Assembly (NCBI GenBank): GCA_011052055.1 | Contig: DRJW01000197.1 | Span: 1-7,073, forward strand | Source of the DNA: Nitrospirota bacterium | GTDB lineage: Bacteria; Nitrospinota_A; UBA7883 | Length of the DNA stretch: 7,073 bases | Direction of reading: 5' to 3' | In this document: in pieces, positions 1-5,623 of the stretch | Numbering within the stretch: position 1 is the first letter of the stretch | Layout: each line of letters begins with the position of its first letter | The notes under the pieces: generated by a model | Database searches by the model: none | Told to the model about the DNA's origin: nothing | The model's input: the letters and a program-made list of their open reading frames with translations, nothing else | Made by a program: the position numbers and the translations under genes

Positions 1-85
1 AAAAGTCCGGTATCATCTCCTATCTTAAAAAAGTGTAGCATATGTGTTTCATCAAATAATCATGATCGACGCCGGATAAATAGTT

Positions 86-532
86 ATGACAAAAGAGACT
101 GTTTCAACCGTCACGACAACAAGCCCGGATGAAACCCGTGGCGAGGGGGAAAAACTGGGGCGAACGCTAAAACCGGGCGACATCGTCCTCGTCGACGGCG
201 AGCTTGGAAGCGGGAAAACAGTTTTTACGCAGGGCATAGCGAGAGGTTTGGAGGTGGACAAGTCAACGCCGGTGCGATCACCGACATATACTATCATCCA
301 TGAATATAAAGGCCCTGTTCCTGTTCGTCATGCCGATCTGTACCGCATCGACTCCGCCGACGATCTTGATACAGTCGGTTTGTTCGACGCCGGTTACGAA
401 GGAGTGACAGTAATCGAGTGGGCGGATAAGCTGGAGATAGGGGCTGGTTGCGTTAAAGTTGAGCTAAAGGAGGTTTCCGATAACAGTAGGGAAATAACCA
501 TTACTGACCTTCGAAAACCGCTACACCCGTGA
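86..532 (+). CDS. tsaE: TsaE, tRNA threonylcarbamoyladenosine biosynthesis ATPase
   Basis: This is a 148-residue TsaE/YjeE-family P-loop ATPase, about the usual family length. TsaE works in the cytoplasm with TsaB and TsaD to transfer the threonylcarbamoyl group to A37 of tRNAs that read ANN codons. Visible motifs are the Walker A sequence GELGSGKT at residues 38-45, RSPTYTIIHEY at 64-74, HADLYRI at 82-88 and the IEW motif around residues 110-112, all in the family order. The ATG at 86 is the only methionine of the protein; its Shine-Dalgarno match is poor, so the start rests on reading frame and domain length. The first 20 or so residues are poorly conserved in character. It is the first gene of the run, 69 bases upstream of lptC, and may belong to a different transcription unit because a promoter-like element lies in that gap. 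Confidence 0.95.
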   Translation: MTKETVSTVTTTSPDETRGEGEKLGRTLKPGDIVLVDGELGSGKTVFTQGIARGLEVDKSTPVRSPTYTIIHEYKGPVPVRHADLYRIDSADDLDTVGLFDAGYEGVTVIEWADKLEIGAGCVKVELKEVSDNSREITITDLRKPLHP

Positions 533-565
533 CGCTCTTTATCGATATACAAAACAATGGGGTTA

Positions 566-581
566 TGGCACAATACTTGCG
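566..581 (+). promoter_or_regulatory. Putative sigma-54 (-24/-12) promoter upstream of lptC
   Basis: The sequence TGGCAC-N5-TTGCG matches the sigma-54 consensus TGGCAC-N5-TTGCW at every position except the last. The invariant GG (567-568) and GC (579-580) are exactly ten bases apart, as sigma-54 requires. It lies in the tsaE-lptC gap on the coding strand. Counting from -12 at base 580, transcription would start near 592, only about ten bases before the lptC ATG. The downstream operon includes rpoN, the gene for sigma-54. The motif match is seen directly; promoter activity is an inference. Confidence 0.6.
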
Positions 582-586
582 TGATG

Positions 587-591
587 AAGGG
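587..591 (+). promoter_or_regulatory. Ribosome binding site for lptC (decides start)
   Basis: AAGGG lies ten bases before the ATG at 602. The two upstream in-frame ATGs, at 557 and 584, have no Shine-Dalgarno sequence. This supports 602 as the start, which also places the transmembrane anchor at the very N-terminus as expected for LptC. A transcript from the putative sigma-54 promoter would begin at about 592 and lack this site. Confidence 0.6.
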
Positions 592-601
592 TAAGACAAG
601 T

Positions 602-1141
602 ATGTTCCGCAAAGTTTTGGCATTTGCCATAGTGGTGTTTCTCGTCTTTATTTCCTGGAATTTTTTCTCTACCGGAACCCGTCAAAACGCCGTGGGAGTG
701 GCCCGATCCCTGTTGACTAAAGACGAAATGGTTATTTACGGGCTTCATCTTATTGAGAAGAAAGATAACAATAAGACATTGGAAATCAAGGCGGAAGAGG
801 CGGTAATATCGTCAAACGACTCGCGTACGGATTTGAAAAGCTTCACCCTTTTGTCGGAAGGCGGAGACTCCGGCTCCCTCACCCTGGTTGCGGGAAACGG
901 TACCTTGTATAATGAGACAAACGATATAACCGCCGGAGGAGGCGTGATTGTGCGCGACGAAAATGGCCAGACACTTATCACCGACACTTTGAGCTGGGTT
1001 GGCGATGAGATAAAAACTGGTGATGATGTGCGTTTGTTTGGAGATAAATTCATCATAAAAGGCCGTGGGATGCTTGTGAAAGTGCATGAAGAGCGGTTCA
1101 CGTTGTTAAAGAACGTTGTCGCCATATTCAATGTAAACTAA
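602..1141 (+). CDS. lptC: LptC, LPS export ABC transporter periplasmic protein
   Basis: This is a 179-residue bitopic protein of the LptC family. LptC sits in the inner membrane with LptB2FG and hands lipopolysaccharide to LptA. A positively charged N-terminus (MFRK) is followed by one hydrophobic segment at about residues 4-22, which should be an uncleaved anchor. The rest is periplasmic and shows the OstA/LptC beta-jellyroll pattern: GNGTLYNETNDITAGGGVIV at about 98-117, then LITDTLSW at 125-132 and an IIKGRGM stretch at 151-157. The length is close to the E. coli protein. Frame also allows starts at 557 or 584, but these would put extra polar residues before the anchor and would run through the sigma-54-like element. 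The stop codon overlaps the lptA start by one base (TAATG), so translation is probably coupled. Confidence 0.9.
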   Translation: MFRKVLAFAIVVFLVFISWNFFSTGTRQNAVGVARSLLTKDEMVIYGLHLIEKKDNNKTLEIKAEEAVISSNDSRTDLKSFTLLSEGGDSGSLTLVAGNGTLYNETNDITAGGGVIVRDENGQTLITDTLSWVGDEIKTGDDVRLFGDKFIIKGRGMLVKVHEERFTLLKNVVAIFNVN

Positions 1142-1662
1142 TGAAATTAAAAGCGTTAATACTTCTTCTTGTTCTGCTTTTGCCGCTCTCCGTTTTTGCG
1201 AAGGAAAGAAAGAAATTGCAAGAGGATGAAGCGGATAAAAAGACTCCTTTAAAAGTAACCTCCGACCAGATGGTCTCTGACAATAAAAATAACCTGATGG
1301 TTTTTACTGGTACGGTTGTGGCGATAAAAGGGACGCTTACTGTAGAGGCGGATGAAATGACCGTCTGGTCGAACGAGGAGCAAAGCGATATCTCAAAAAT
1401 TCTGGCTATCGGCTCGGTCGTTATTACAAAAGGAGATAGAATAGCCACCGGGGAAAAGGCGGTTTATTTCGCAGATACGAAAAAAATCATCCTCACAGGC
1501 AACCCTGCTTTGCGGGAAGGAAAAAACAGGGCGATTGGAGAAAAAGTAATTTATTTTTTCGACCGCGAAGATATGATAATTGTCGGCGGTGAGAAAAAAC
1601 GCTCTACGGTAATATTATTTCCGAAAGATAAAAATTCCAAAAAACAAGACGCCAAGCGATGA
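1141..1662 (+). CDS. lptA: LptA, periplasmic LPS transport bridge protein
   Basis: This is a 173-residue secreted protein of the OstA/LptA family, which polymerises into the bridge that carries LPS across the periplasm from LptC to LptD. Residues 1-20 form a classic signal peptide: MKLK, a leucine-rich core, and cleavage expected after SVFA. After a charged, Lys/Glu-rich linker (21-35) comes the OstA domain at about 36-150. It shows PLKVTSDQM, FTGTVVAIKGTLTVEAD, the repeated I.A.G.V.I..GDR.A.GEKA pattern and LTGNPALREGKN. The C-terminus is strongly basic (about 151-173) and probably disordered. It begins one base before the end of lptC and overlaps lptB by four bases (ATGA), which fits co-translation and balanced production of the Lpt subunits. 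Confidence 0.92.
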   Translation: MKLKALILLLVLLLPLSVFAKERKKLQEDEADKKTPLKVTSDQMVSDNKNNLMVFTGTVVAIKGTLTVEADEMTVWSNEEQSDISKILAIGSVVITKGDRIATGEKAVYFADTKKIILTGNPALREGKNRAIGEKVIYFFDREDMIIVGGEKKRSTVILFPKDKNSKKQDAKR

Positions 1663-2387
1663 TAAGAACCCTTCGGGCCAGGAATCTGGTTAAAACATAT
1701 AAAGGCAGACGTGTGGTGGACGAAGTCTCTTTTAGCATGACCAACCGTGATATCGTTGGCCTTCTGGGGCCTAATGGAGCCGGCAAAACAACAACTTTTT
1801 ACATGACGGTGGGTCTTACACGTAGCGATTCGGGAACTGTGAGTCTGGACGATCAGGATATAACTTTGATGCCGATGTACCAGCGAGCCCGCGTCGGAAT
1901 CGGTTACCTGCCCCAAGAACCCTCTGTTTTCAGGAAACTTAGCGTATTAGAAAACATAACCGCCATTTTGGAGACGCTTCCTTTTAGCAGATACGAAAGA
2001 AACCAGAAGGCGAACGAGCTTTTGGATGAATTGGGAATTTTGCACCTTTCAAAAAATCTGGCCCTTTCGCTTTCCGGTGGTGAGCGGCGCAGGCTTGAAA
2101 TAGCCAGGGCGCTTTCTACCCGCCCCTCTTTTATCCTCCTGGATGAGCCTTTTGCCGGAATAGACCCGATAGCTGTTAATGACATACAAAAAATTGTTTT
2201 GAAGCTGAGCGATAAGGGAATCGGAATACTGATCACCGATCATAATGTGCGCGATACGCTCGGCATCACAAACAGGGCCTATATCCTTAATGAAGGGAAA
2301 ATCATCGAGGAAGGGACTCCGGAAACCATCGCCGCCAGTGAGCAGGCGAGAAATATATACCTTGGGCACGATTTTTCGCTAAAATAG
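1659..2387 (+). CDS. lptB: LptB, LPS export ABC transporter ATP-binding protein
   Basis: This is a 242-residue ABC ATPase, full length for LptB. As a dimer on the cytoplasmic face with LptF and LptG it powers extraction of LPS from the inner membrane; lptF and lptG are not in this window. All nucleotide-binding motifs are intact: Walker A GPNGAGKT at 37-44, Q-loop glutamine at 86 (YLPQE), signature LSGGE at 138-142, Walker B with catalytic glutamate FILLDEP at 158-164, D-loop AGIDP at 166-170, and the switch histidine at 195 (ITDHNVRDTL). The ITDHNVR stretch and the YLPQEPSVFRKLSV region are typical of LptB and separate it from the related LivF/LivG ATPases. The start overlaps the lptA stop; rpoN follows after 33 bases. 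Confidence 0.96.
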   Translation: MIRTLRARNLVKTYKGRRVVDEVSFSMTNRDIVGLLGPNGAGKTTTFYMTVGLTRSDSGTVSLDDQDITLMPMYQRARVGIGYLPQEPSVFRKLSVLENITAILETLPFSRYERNQKANELLDELGILHLSKNLALSLSGGERRRLEIARALSTRPSFILLDEPFAGIDPIAVNDIQKIVLKLSDKGIGILITDHNVRDTLGITNRAYILNEGKIIEEGTPETIAASEQARNIYLGHDFSLK

Positions 2388-2420
2388 ACGTATGAGAACC
2401 AGCATTACAAAGGGGGTTGA

Positions 2421-3872
2421 ATGGGGATTGAATTAAAGCTACAGATGCGTCTGGGGCAACGCCTCGTAATGACGCCCATGCTCCAGCAGGCCATCAAACT
2501 GCTCCCCATGACACGTCTTGAGCTGGTACAGGCGATTCAGATAGAAATCGAGCAAAATCCGTTACTTGAAGAGGATACAGAAACCGAGGAGCCTGAAGAG
2601 GAAGAAAATAATTCTGGAGACGAAACTAAAGAGACCATATTCGAGGAGCAGACGACCCTTGAAAAACCGGAAAAAGAGAAAGAGAAAGAATCTGAGGAAA
2701 TCGACTGGGACGCTTACATGCAGTCAGATCTTTATGACGGCAGGACGGGTGAGGGATACGTGGAGTTTCCCAACCTGGAAAACACGTTGAAGCAAAATGA
2801 GAGTATAGAAGAGCACCTTATGTGGCAACTTAGCTGTTCCTCGGTTACCGAGGAGGAGTATAAGCTAGGCTCCATCATAGTCGGTAATATTAATAATGAA
2901 GGTTACCTCGAAGAGAGCCTTGAGAATCTCGCCGAAGAAGGAAACTTGCCTTTGGATGAGATGGAAGACGCGCTGATCCTGGTTCAAAGCCTGGATCCTC
3001 CTGGCGTTGGAGCGAGAAACCTTAAGGAATGCCTCCTGCTCCAGCTCGAAAACAACGGGGCGCAGAGCGCGCTCATGAAGGATTTGATAAATAACCATCT
3101 TGAAGAGCTGGATGAGCGCAATTTCAAAAAGCTCGCGAAAATTCTGGATGTGTCGATAGATGATATCCTCGGAGCGATGAAAGCGATGAGAGAGCTGGAT
3201 CCAAAACCCGCCATTCAATTCAATCCCGACGAAGCGCATTACATTACCCCCGACCTTTACGTTGTCAAGATGGACAACGAATATCAGGTTTATCTTAACG
3301 ACGACGACACACCCCACCTCCGGATAAACTCCTATTACAAATCTATTTTAAAAAACAAGAGCAAAGAAAAAAATCAGGAGCGTGAGTATCTGGAAAACAA
3401 GTTCCGCTCCGCGCTCTGGATGATTAAAAGTATCGAGCAACGCCGCCAGACGATGCTCAAGGTGGGAAGAAGCCTTTGCAAGTTCCAGCGTGAATTTCTG
3501 GACAAAGGGCTTAACTATCTAAAACCGCTGATTCTGAAAGATGTGGCGGATGATATCGAAATGCACGAATCGACCATTAGCCGGGTGACGACCAACAAAT
3601 ACATATACACTACGCAAGGTTTGTTCGAGCTGAAATATTTTTTCCATTCGTCCGTTGGCTCATACCTCGGCAGTGACATGTCTTCGGTGCGGGTCAAGGA
3701 GATGATAAGAGTAATATGCAAAGAAGAAGACCAATCAAAGCCATATACGGACGACCAGATCGTGAAATTGCTTCAATCGAAAAATGTAAAGATCGCCAGG
3801 CGCACGGTTACCAAATACCGCAAAGACCTGAAGATACCAGCTACATCCAAACGCAAACGCTTATTCCTTTAA
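2421..3872 (+). CDS. rpoN: RpoN, RNA polymerase sigma-54 factor
   Basis: This is a complete 483-residue sigma-54. It directs RNA polymerase to -24/-12 promoters and needs AAA+ enhancer-binding proteins to open them. Region I is at about residues 5-50 (LVMTPMLQQAIKLL then QIEIEQNPLLEE). An unusually charged Glu/Lys-rich region II linker runs from about 51 to 95. The core-binding region follows, with LDPPGVGARNLKECLLLQL at 191-209. The HTH region carries HESTISR at 382-388 and then the FELKYFF stretch. The RpoN box is ARRTVTKYRK at 459-468 (consensus ARRTVAKYRE). In region I the common TPQLQQAIKLLQLS reads TPMLQQAIKLLPMT, a mild deviation. A strong Shine-Dalgarno AAAGGGGG (2409-2416) sits four bases before the ATG. 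The gene lies between lptB and hpf as in many Proteobacteria. Confidence 0.97.
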   Translation: MGIELKLQMRLGQRLVMTPMLQQAIKLLPMTRLELVQAIQIEIEQNPLLEEDTETEEPEEEENNSGDETKETIFEEQTTLEKPEKEKEKESEEIDWDAYMQSDLYDGRTGEGYVEFPNLENTLKQNESIEEHLMWQLSCSSVTEEEYKLGSIIVGNINNEGYLEESLENLAEEGNLPLDEMEDALILVQSLDPPGVGARNLKECLLLQLENNGAQSALMKDLINNHLEELDERNFKKLAKILDVSIDDILGAMKAMRELDPKPAIQFNPDEAHYITPDLYVVKMDNEYQVYLNDDDTPHLRINSYYKSILKNKSKEKNQEREYLENKFRSALWMIKSIEQRRQTMLKVGRSLCKFQREFLDKGLNYLKPLILKDVADDIEMHESTISRVTTNKYIYTTQGLFELKYFFHSSVGSYLGSDMSSVRVKEMIRVICKEEDQSKPYTDDQIVKLLQSKNVKIARRTVTKYRKDLKIPATSKRKRLFL

Positions 3873-3884
3873 CAAAGAATTATT

Positions 3885-3891
3885 AAGGAGG
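3885..3891 (+). promoter_or_regulatory. Strong ribosome binding site for hpf
   Basis: AAGGAGG lies seven bases before the ATG at 3899. It is the best Shine-Dalgarno match in the window, suggesting that the hibernation factor is translated more efficiently than its neighbours from the shared message. Confidence 0.75.
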
Positions 3892-3898
3892 CGCCGTC

Positions 3899-4216
3899 AT
3901 GCAGATTACAATTACAGGCCACAAGATAGATATTACGCCAGCTCTGAGAAAATATACCGAGGAGAAAGTCGCTAAAGTGAAACGATACCTCAACGCGACC
4001 ATAAGCGCCCATGTCGTGCTTAAAGTGGAGAAACTTTCTCATATAGCCGAAGTCACCATACACGCCAACAACGTTGACCTTCATGGCGTCGAGAAAACCG
4101 GCAATCTTTACGCCGCGATCGACAACGTAATGGATAAAATAGACCGGCAGGCGAAAAAACATAAAGGCAAGATTCAGACGAAAAGAAAGGGCGCGAAATC
4201 GGCGTCTGATTCGTGA
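3899..4216 (+). CDS. hpf: Short-form ribosome hibernation promoting factor (HPF/RaiA family)
   Basis: This 105-residue protein belongs to the HPF/RaiA (YhbH/sigma-54 modulation) family, which binds the 30S decoding region and inactivates ribosomes in stationary or starved cells. The N-terminus MQITITGHKIDITPALRKYTEEKVAKVKRY has the family's beta-strand/helix start. It is followed by the alternating strand pattern around VVLKVEKLSHIAEVTIHA (39-56) and by YAAIDNVMDKIDRQAKKHKGK (71-91), the second helix, which carries the basic ribosome-binding surface. It lacks the C-terminal dimerisation domain of long HPF, so it is the short form, ending in a basic, serine-containing tail. The older name 'sigma-54 modulation protein' reflects its constant position after rpoN rather than an established action on sigma-54. 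Confidence 0.92.
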   Translation: MQITITGHKIDITPALRKYTEEKVAKVKRYLNATISAHVVLKVEKLSHIAEVTIHANNVDLHGVEKTGNLYAAIDNVMDKIDRQAKKHKGKIQTKRKGAKSASDS

Positions 4217-4264
4217 AGCGTCATAACCAAATTGTAAATTTTATTTTGATGATATTGATGAATT

Positions 4265-4729
4265 ATGAAAATAGTTGATTTTTTAAAAAAAGAAAACTGC
4301 ACAGCCTCTCTAAGCTCTACCGAAAAAGATGGAGTGTTAAGAGAATTAACGGCTCTTCTTGTCAAAAACAATGCGGTTAGCGACAGCGATGAGATTTTCA
4401 ACGCTCTTATGGAGCGTGAAAAACTTGGATCGACCGGAATAGGCGATCACATCGCTATTCCTCATGCGAAGATCAAAGGCCTCTCGTCGCTTGTCGCCGC
4501 CTTTGGCAGATCAGAAACGGGAATAGACTATCTGGCCGTAGACGACCAGCCTGTACAGTGGATATTCCTGCTCCTGGCCTCGGATAACTCCAAAGGAGTC
4601 CACTTAAAGGCCCTGGCAAGGATATCCCGGCTGTTTAAGAGCGAAAGATTTAAAAATCAAATCGAACAGGCCAGGACAGACGAGCAGATATATAAACTTA
4701 TAGAAGAAGAAGATACCAAGCTGGCCTGA
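4265..4729 (+). CDS. ptsN: PtsN, nitrogen-regulatory PTS EIIA (EIIA-Ntr)
   Basis: This is a 154-residue PTS EIIA domain of the fructose/Ntr type. It is phosphorylated on a histidine by an HPr-type protein and acts by binding regulatory targets rather than by transporting sugar. The active-site motif is GSTGIGDHIAIPHAK at about 55-69 with the phosphorylated histidine at 67; the conserved HLKALARISRLFK follows at 113-125. The absence of a linked EIIB/EIIC domain and the position after rpoN-hpf identify it as EIIA-Ntr. It follows a 48-base AT-rich gap after hpf, and its own Shine-Dalgarno sequence is weak. In many relatives hprK and rapZ come next, but here an EIIA-Man gene follows directly. Confidence 0.93.
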   Translation: MKIVDFLKKENCTASLSSTEKDGVLRELTALLVKNNAVSDSDEIFNALMEREKLGSTGIGDHIAIPHAKIKGLSSLVAAFGRSETGIDYLAVDDQPVQWIFLLLASDNSKGVHLKALARISRLFKSERFKNQIEQARTDEQIYKLIEEEDTKLA

Positions 4730-4739
4730 CTAAAATTGC

Positions 4740-4745
4740 AGGGGA
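4740..4745 (+). promoter_or_regulatory. Ribosome binding site supporting a GTG start for EIIA-Man
   Basis: AGGGGA lies six bases before the GTG at 4752. No in-frame ATG precedes the EIIA domain, so this site is the main support for the GTG start and for the 15-residue polar N-terminal extension it implies. Confidence 0.6.
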
Positions 4746-4751
4746 TAAATT

Positions 4752-5201
4752 GTGGGAACCGATAAAAAAACAGGCAAACAAGAGTGGGACGGGCAAACCG
4801 GAATTCTTTTAATCGCTCATGGCAATCTGGCCGACGGGATGCTCGTCGTCCTGGAATTCATCACCGGGCCTCAGCCGAGATGCAAGGCGCTGGCCCTGGA
4901 TCACGCTCTTGAAGTGGAGAAAGCGAGAAACATCGTGGCCGTGGCGATAGACGATATGATGAGCGATAAAGGAGTCCTTGTTCTTACCGATCTTTTCGGA
5001 GGCGCTCCTTCTAATATCGCGATGTCGATACTGGACGAGAAGTATATTGAAATAGTGGCGGGTGTCAACCTGCCGATATTAATTCACGCCACCGGGCTTG
5101 ATGAGAGCCTTTCATTAAAAGAAAAAGCTGAAAAACTCAGGGAGTATGGTCAGGACAATATATTTGTGGCTTCAGAAGTTTTATCCGGCGATAAGAAATA
5201 A
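4752..5201 (+). CDS. PTS system mannose-family EIIA domain protein
   Basis: This is a stand-alone 149-residue EIIA of the mannose (EIIA-Man/ManX N-terminal) family. The predicted phosphorylation site is His23 in LLIAHGNLADGML (19-31). The family's second signature, VLTDLFGGAPSNIA, is at 77-90, and VAGVNLPIL at 102-110. The domain is complete, with a short polar N-terminal extension (about residues 1-15) that is longer than in typical family members. No EIIB, EIIC or EIID gene of the mannose type is nearby. The protein is therefore probably a phosphate acceptor with a regulatory role, or serves components encoded elsewhere. It starts 22 bases after ptsN and is followed by a 146-base gap before HPr. 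Confidence 0.9.
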   Translation: MGTDKKTGKQEWDGQTGILLIAHGNLADGMLVVLEFITGPQPRCKALALDHALEVEKARNIVAVAIDDMMSDKGVLVLTDLFGGAPSNIAMSILDEKYIEIVAGVNLPILIHATGLDESLSLKEKAEKLREYGQDNIFVASEVLSGDKK

Positions 5202-5260
5202 GCTTTTCCATGATAATCTGGCTCAGACCTGTTTCGCAAAATAAATAATTCTGGATTGAG

Positions 5261-5325
5261 CAACCCTACGGGTGGGACAACCCTACGGGTTGAACCTTAC
5301 GGGTTGGAAAACCACACGGGTTGGG
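5261..5325 (+). repeat. Cluster of four short imperfect hairpin repeats
   Basis: The core ACGGGT recurs four times, beginning at 5268, 5285, 5299 and 5316 (spacing 17, 14 and 17 bases). Each copy is preceded by an AACC-type left arm, so each can fold as a tiny hairpin. The copy at 5278-5292 is perfect, with arms CAACCC and GGGTTG around a TAC loop. The third copy keeps its pairing through a possible T-G wobble. The first and fourth have one mismatch but retain most of the stem. The cluster fills the second half of the gap between EIIA-Man and HPr and ends about 22 bases before the HPr ATG. I do not recognise it as a named repeat family. It is not a typical terminator because no T-run follows. 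Confidence 0.8.
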
Positions 5326-5347
5326 CGAGCGCTTGGGAAAAACAGAT

Positions 5348-5623
5348 ATGGGGGGAGAATATAAAAAATGCGTCACATTAATTAACAAATGGGGCCTTCA
5401 CGCGAAAACAGCTTTCGCTTTCGCTAAAGAGGCCATGAAATATGAATCGGTCATAACCGTGGAAAAAGATAAAAAAAGAGCTGATGGAAAACGTATGGAT
5501 GATCTTCTGATGCTGTGCGCAGGATGCGGCGACACTCTTGTGATAACAGCCGTTGGCGAAGATGGGGAAAAAGCGTTGTCTGGCCTGGCGACGGTCGTAA
5601 GCTCTGGATTTGGCGAGGAATAA
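5348..5623 (+). CDS. HPr-family phosphocarrier protein
   Basis: This 91-residue protein matches HPr over its whole length. HPr takes phosphate from enzyme I and passes it to EIIA proteins in the cytoplasm. The active-site histidine is His18 in WGLHAKTA. The usual motif is GLHARPA, so the conserved arginine is a lysine here (20) and the proline a threonine (21). Aligning from the histidine, the position of the regulatory Ser46 of Firmicute HPr is Arg49 (GKRMDDLLML), so HprK-type serine phosphorylation is not possible at that site. The ATG at 5348 gives a normal HPr N-terminus and has a modest GGGA nine bases upstream. TTG codons at 5321 and 5333 would add up to nine residues and are less likely. 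The stop overlaps the ptsI start by one base (TAATG). Being next to enzyme I, it is probably that enzyme's partner. Confidence 0.9.
   Translation: MGGEYKKCVTLINKWGLHAKTAFAFAKEAMKYESVITVEKDKKRADGKRMDDLLMLCAGCGDTLVITAVGEDGEKALSGLATVVSSGFGEE

Noticed and set aside
3..38. A short open frame ending in a TAG stop (KSGIISYLKKV) that might be the tail of an upstream gene.
   Set aside because: Eleven codons are too few to recognise a family or to tell coding from chance; another frame is also open here. The upstream sequence is needed.
557..601. Upstream in-frame ATG starts for LptC at 557 and 584.
   Set aside because: Neither has a Shine-Dalgarno sequence, both add polar residues before the membrane anchor, and the first would make the sigma-54-like element coding.
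745..1131. Long open frames on the minus strand opposite lptC, and similar ones opposite tsaE, lptB, rpoN and ptsI.
   Set aside because: They lie antisense to clearly conserved genes, match no family I recognise and have low-complexity Ser/Phe/Thr-rich composition typical of shadow frames.
4217..4264. AT-rich gap before ptsN with a TTGTAA and a TATTGA that could be a sigma-70-type promoter.
   Set aside because: The spacing is 15 bases and the boxes match poorly; AT-rich sequence produces such matches easily.
5202..5260. Possible terminator or promoter in the first half of the gap after EIIA-Man.
   Set aside because: I see no stable hairpin with a T-run and no convincing -35/-10 pair; only an AT-rich stretch around 5238-5251.
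5261..5325. The repeat cluster as a CRISPR array or an intrinsic terminator.
   Set aside because: The units are too short and lack unique spacers of CRISPR length; the hairpins have only 4-6 paired bases and no following T-run.
5321..5347. TTG starts for HPr at 5321 and 5333.
   Set aside because: They add residues not expected at an HPr N-terminus, and the first would begin inside the last repeat unit. The ATG at 5348 gives a normal-length protein.
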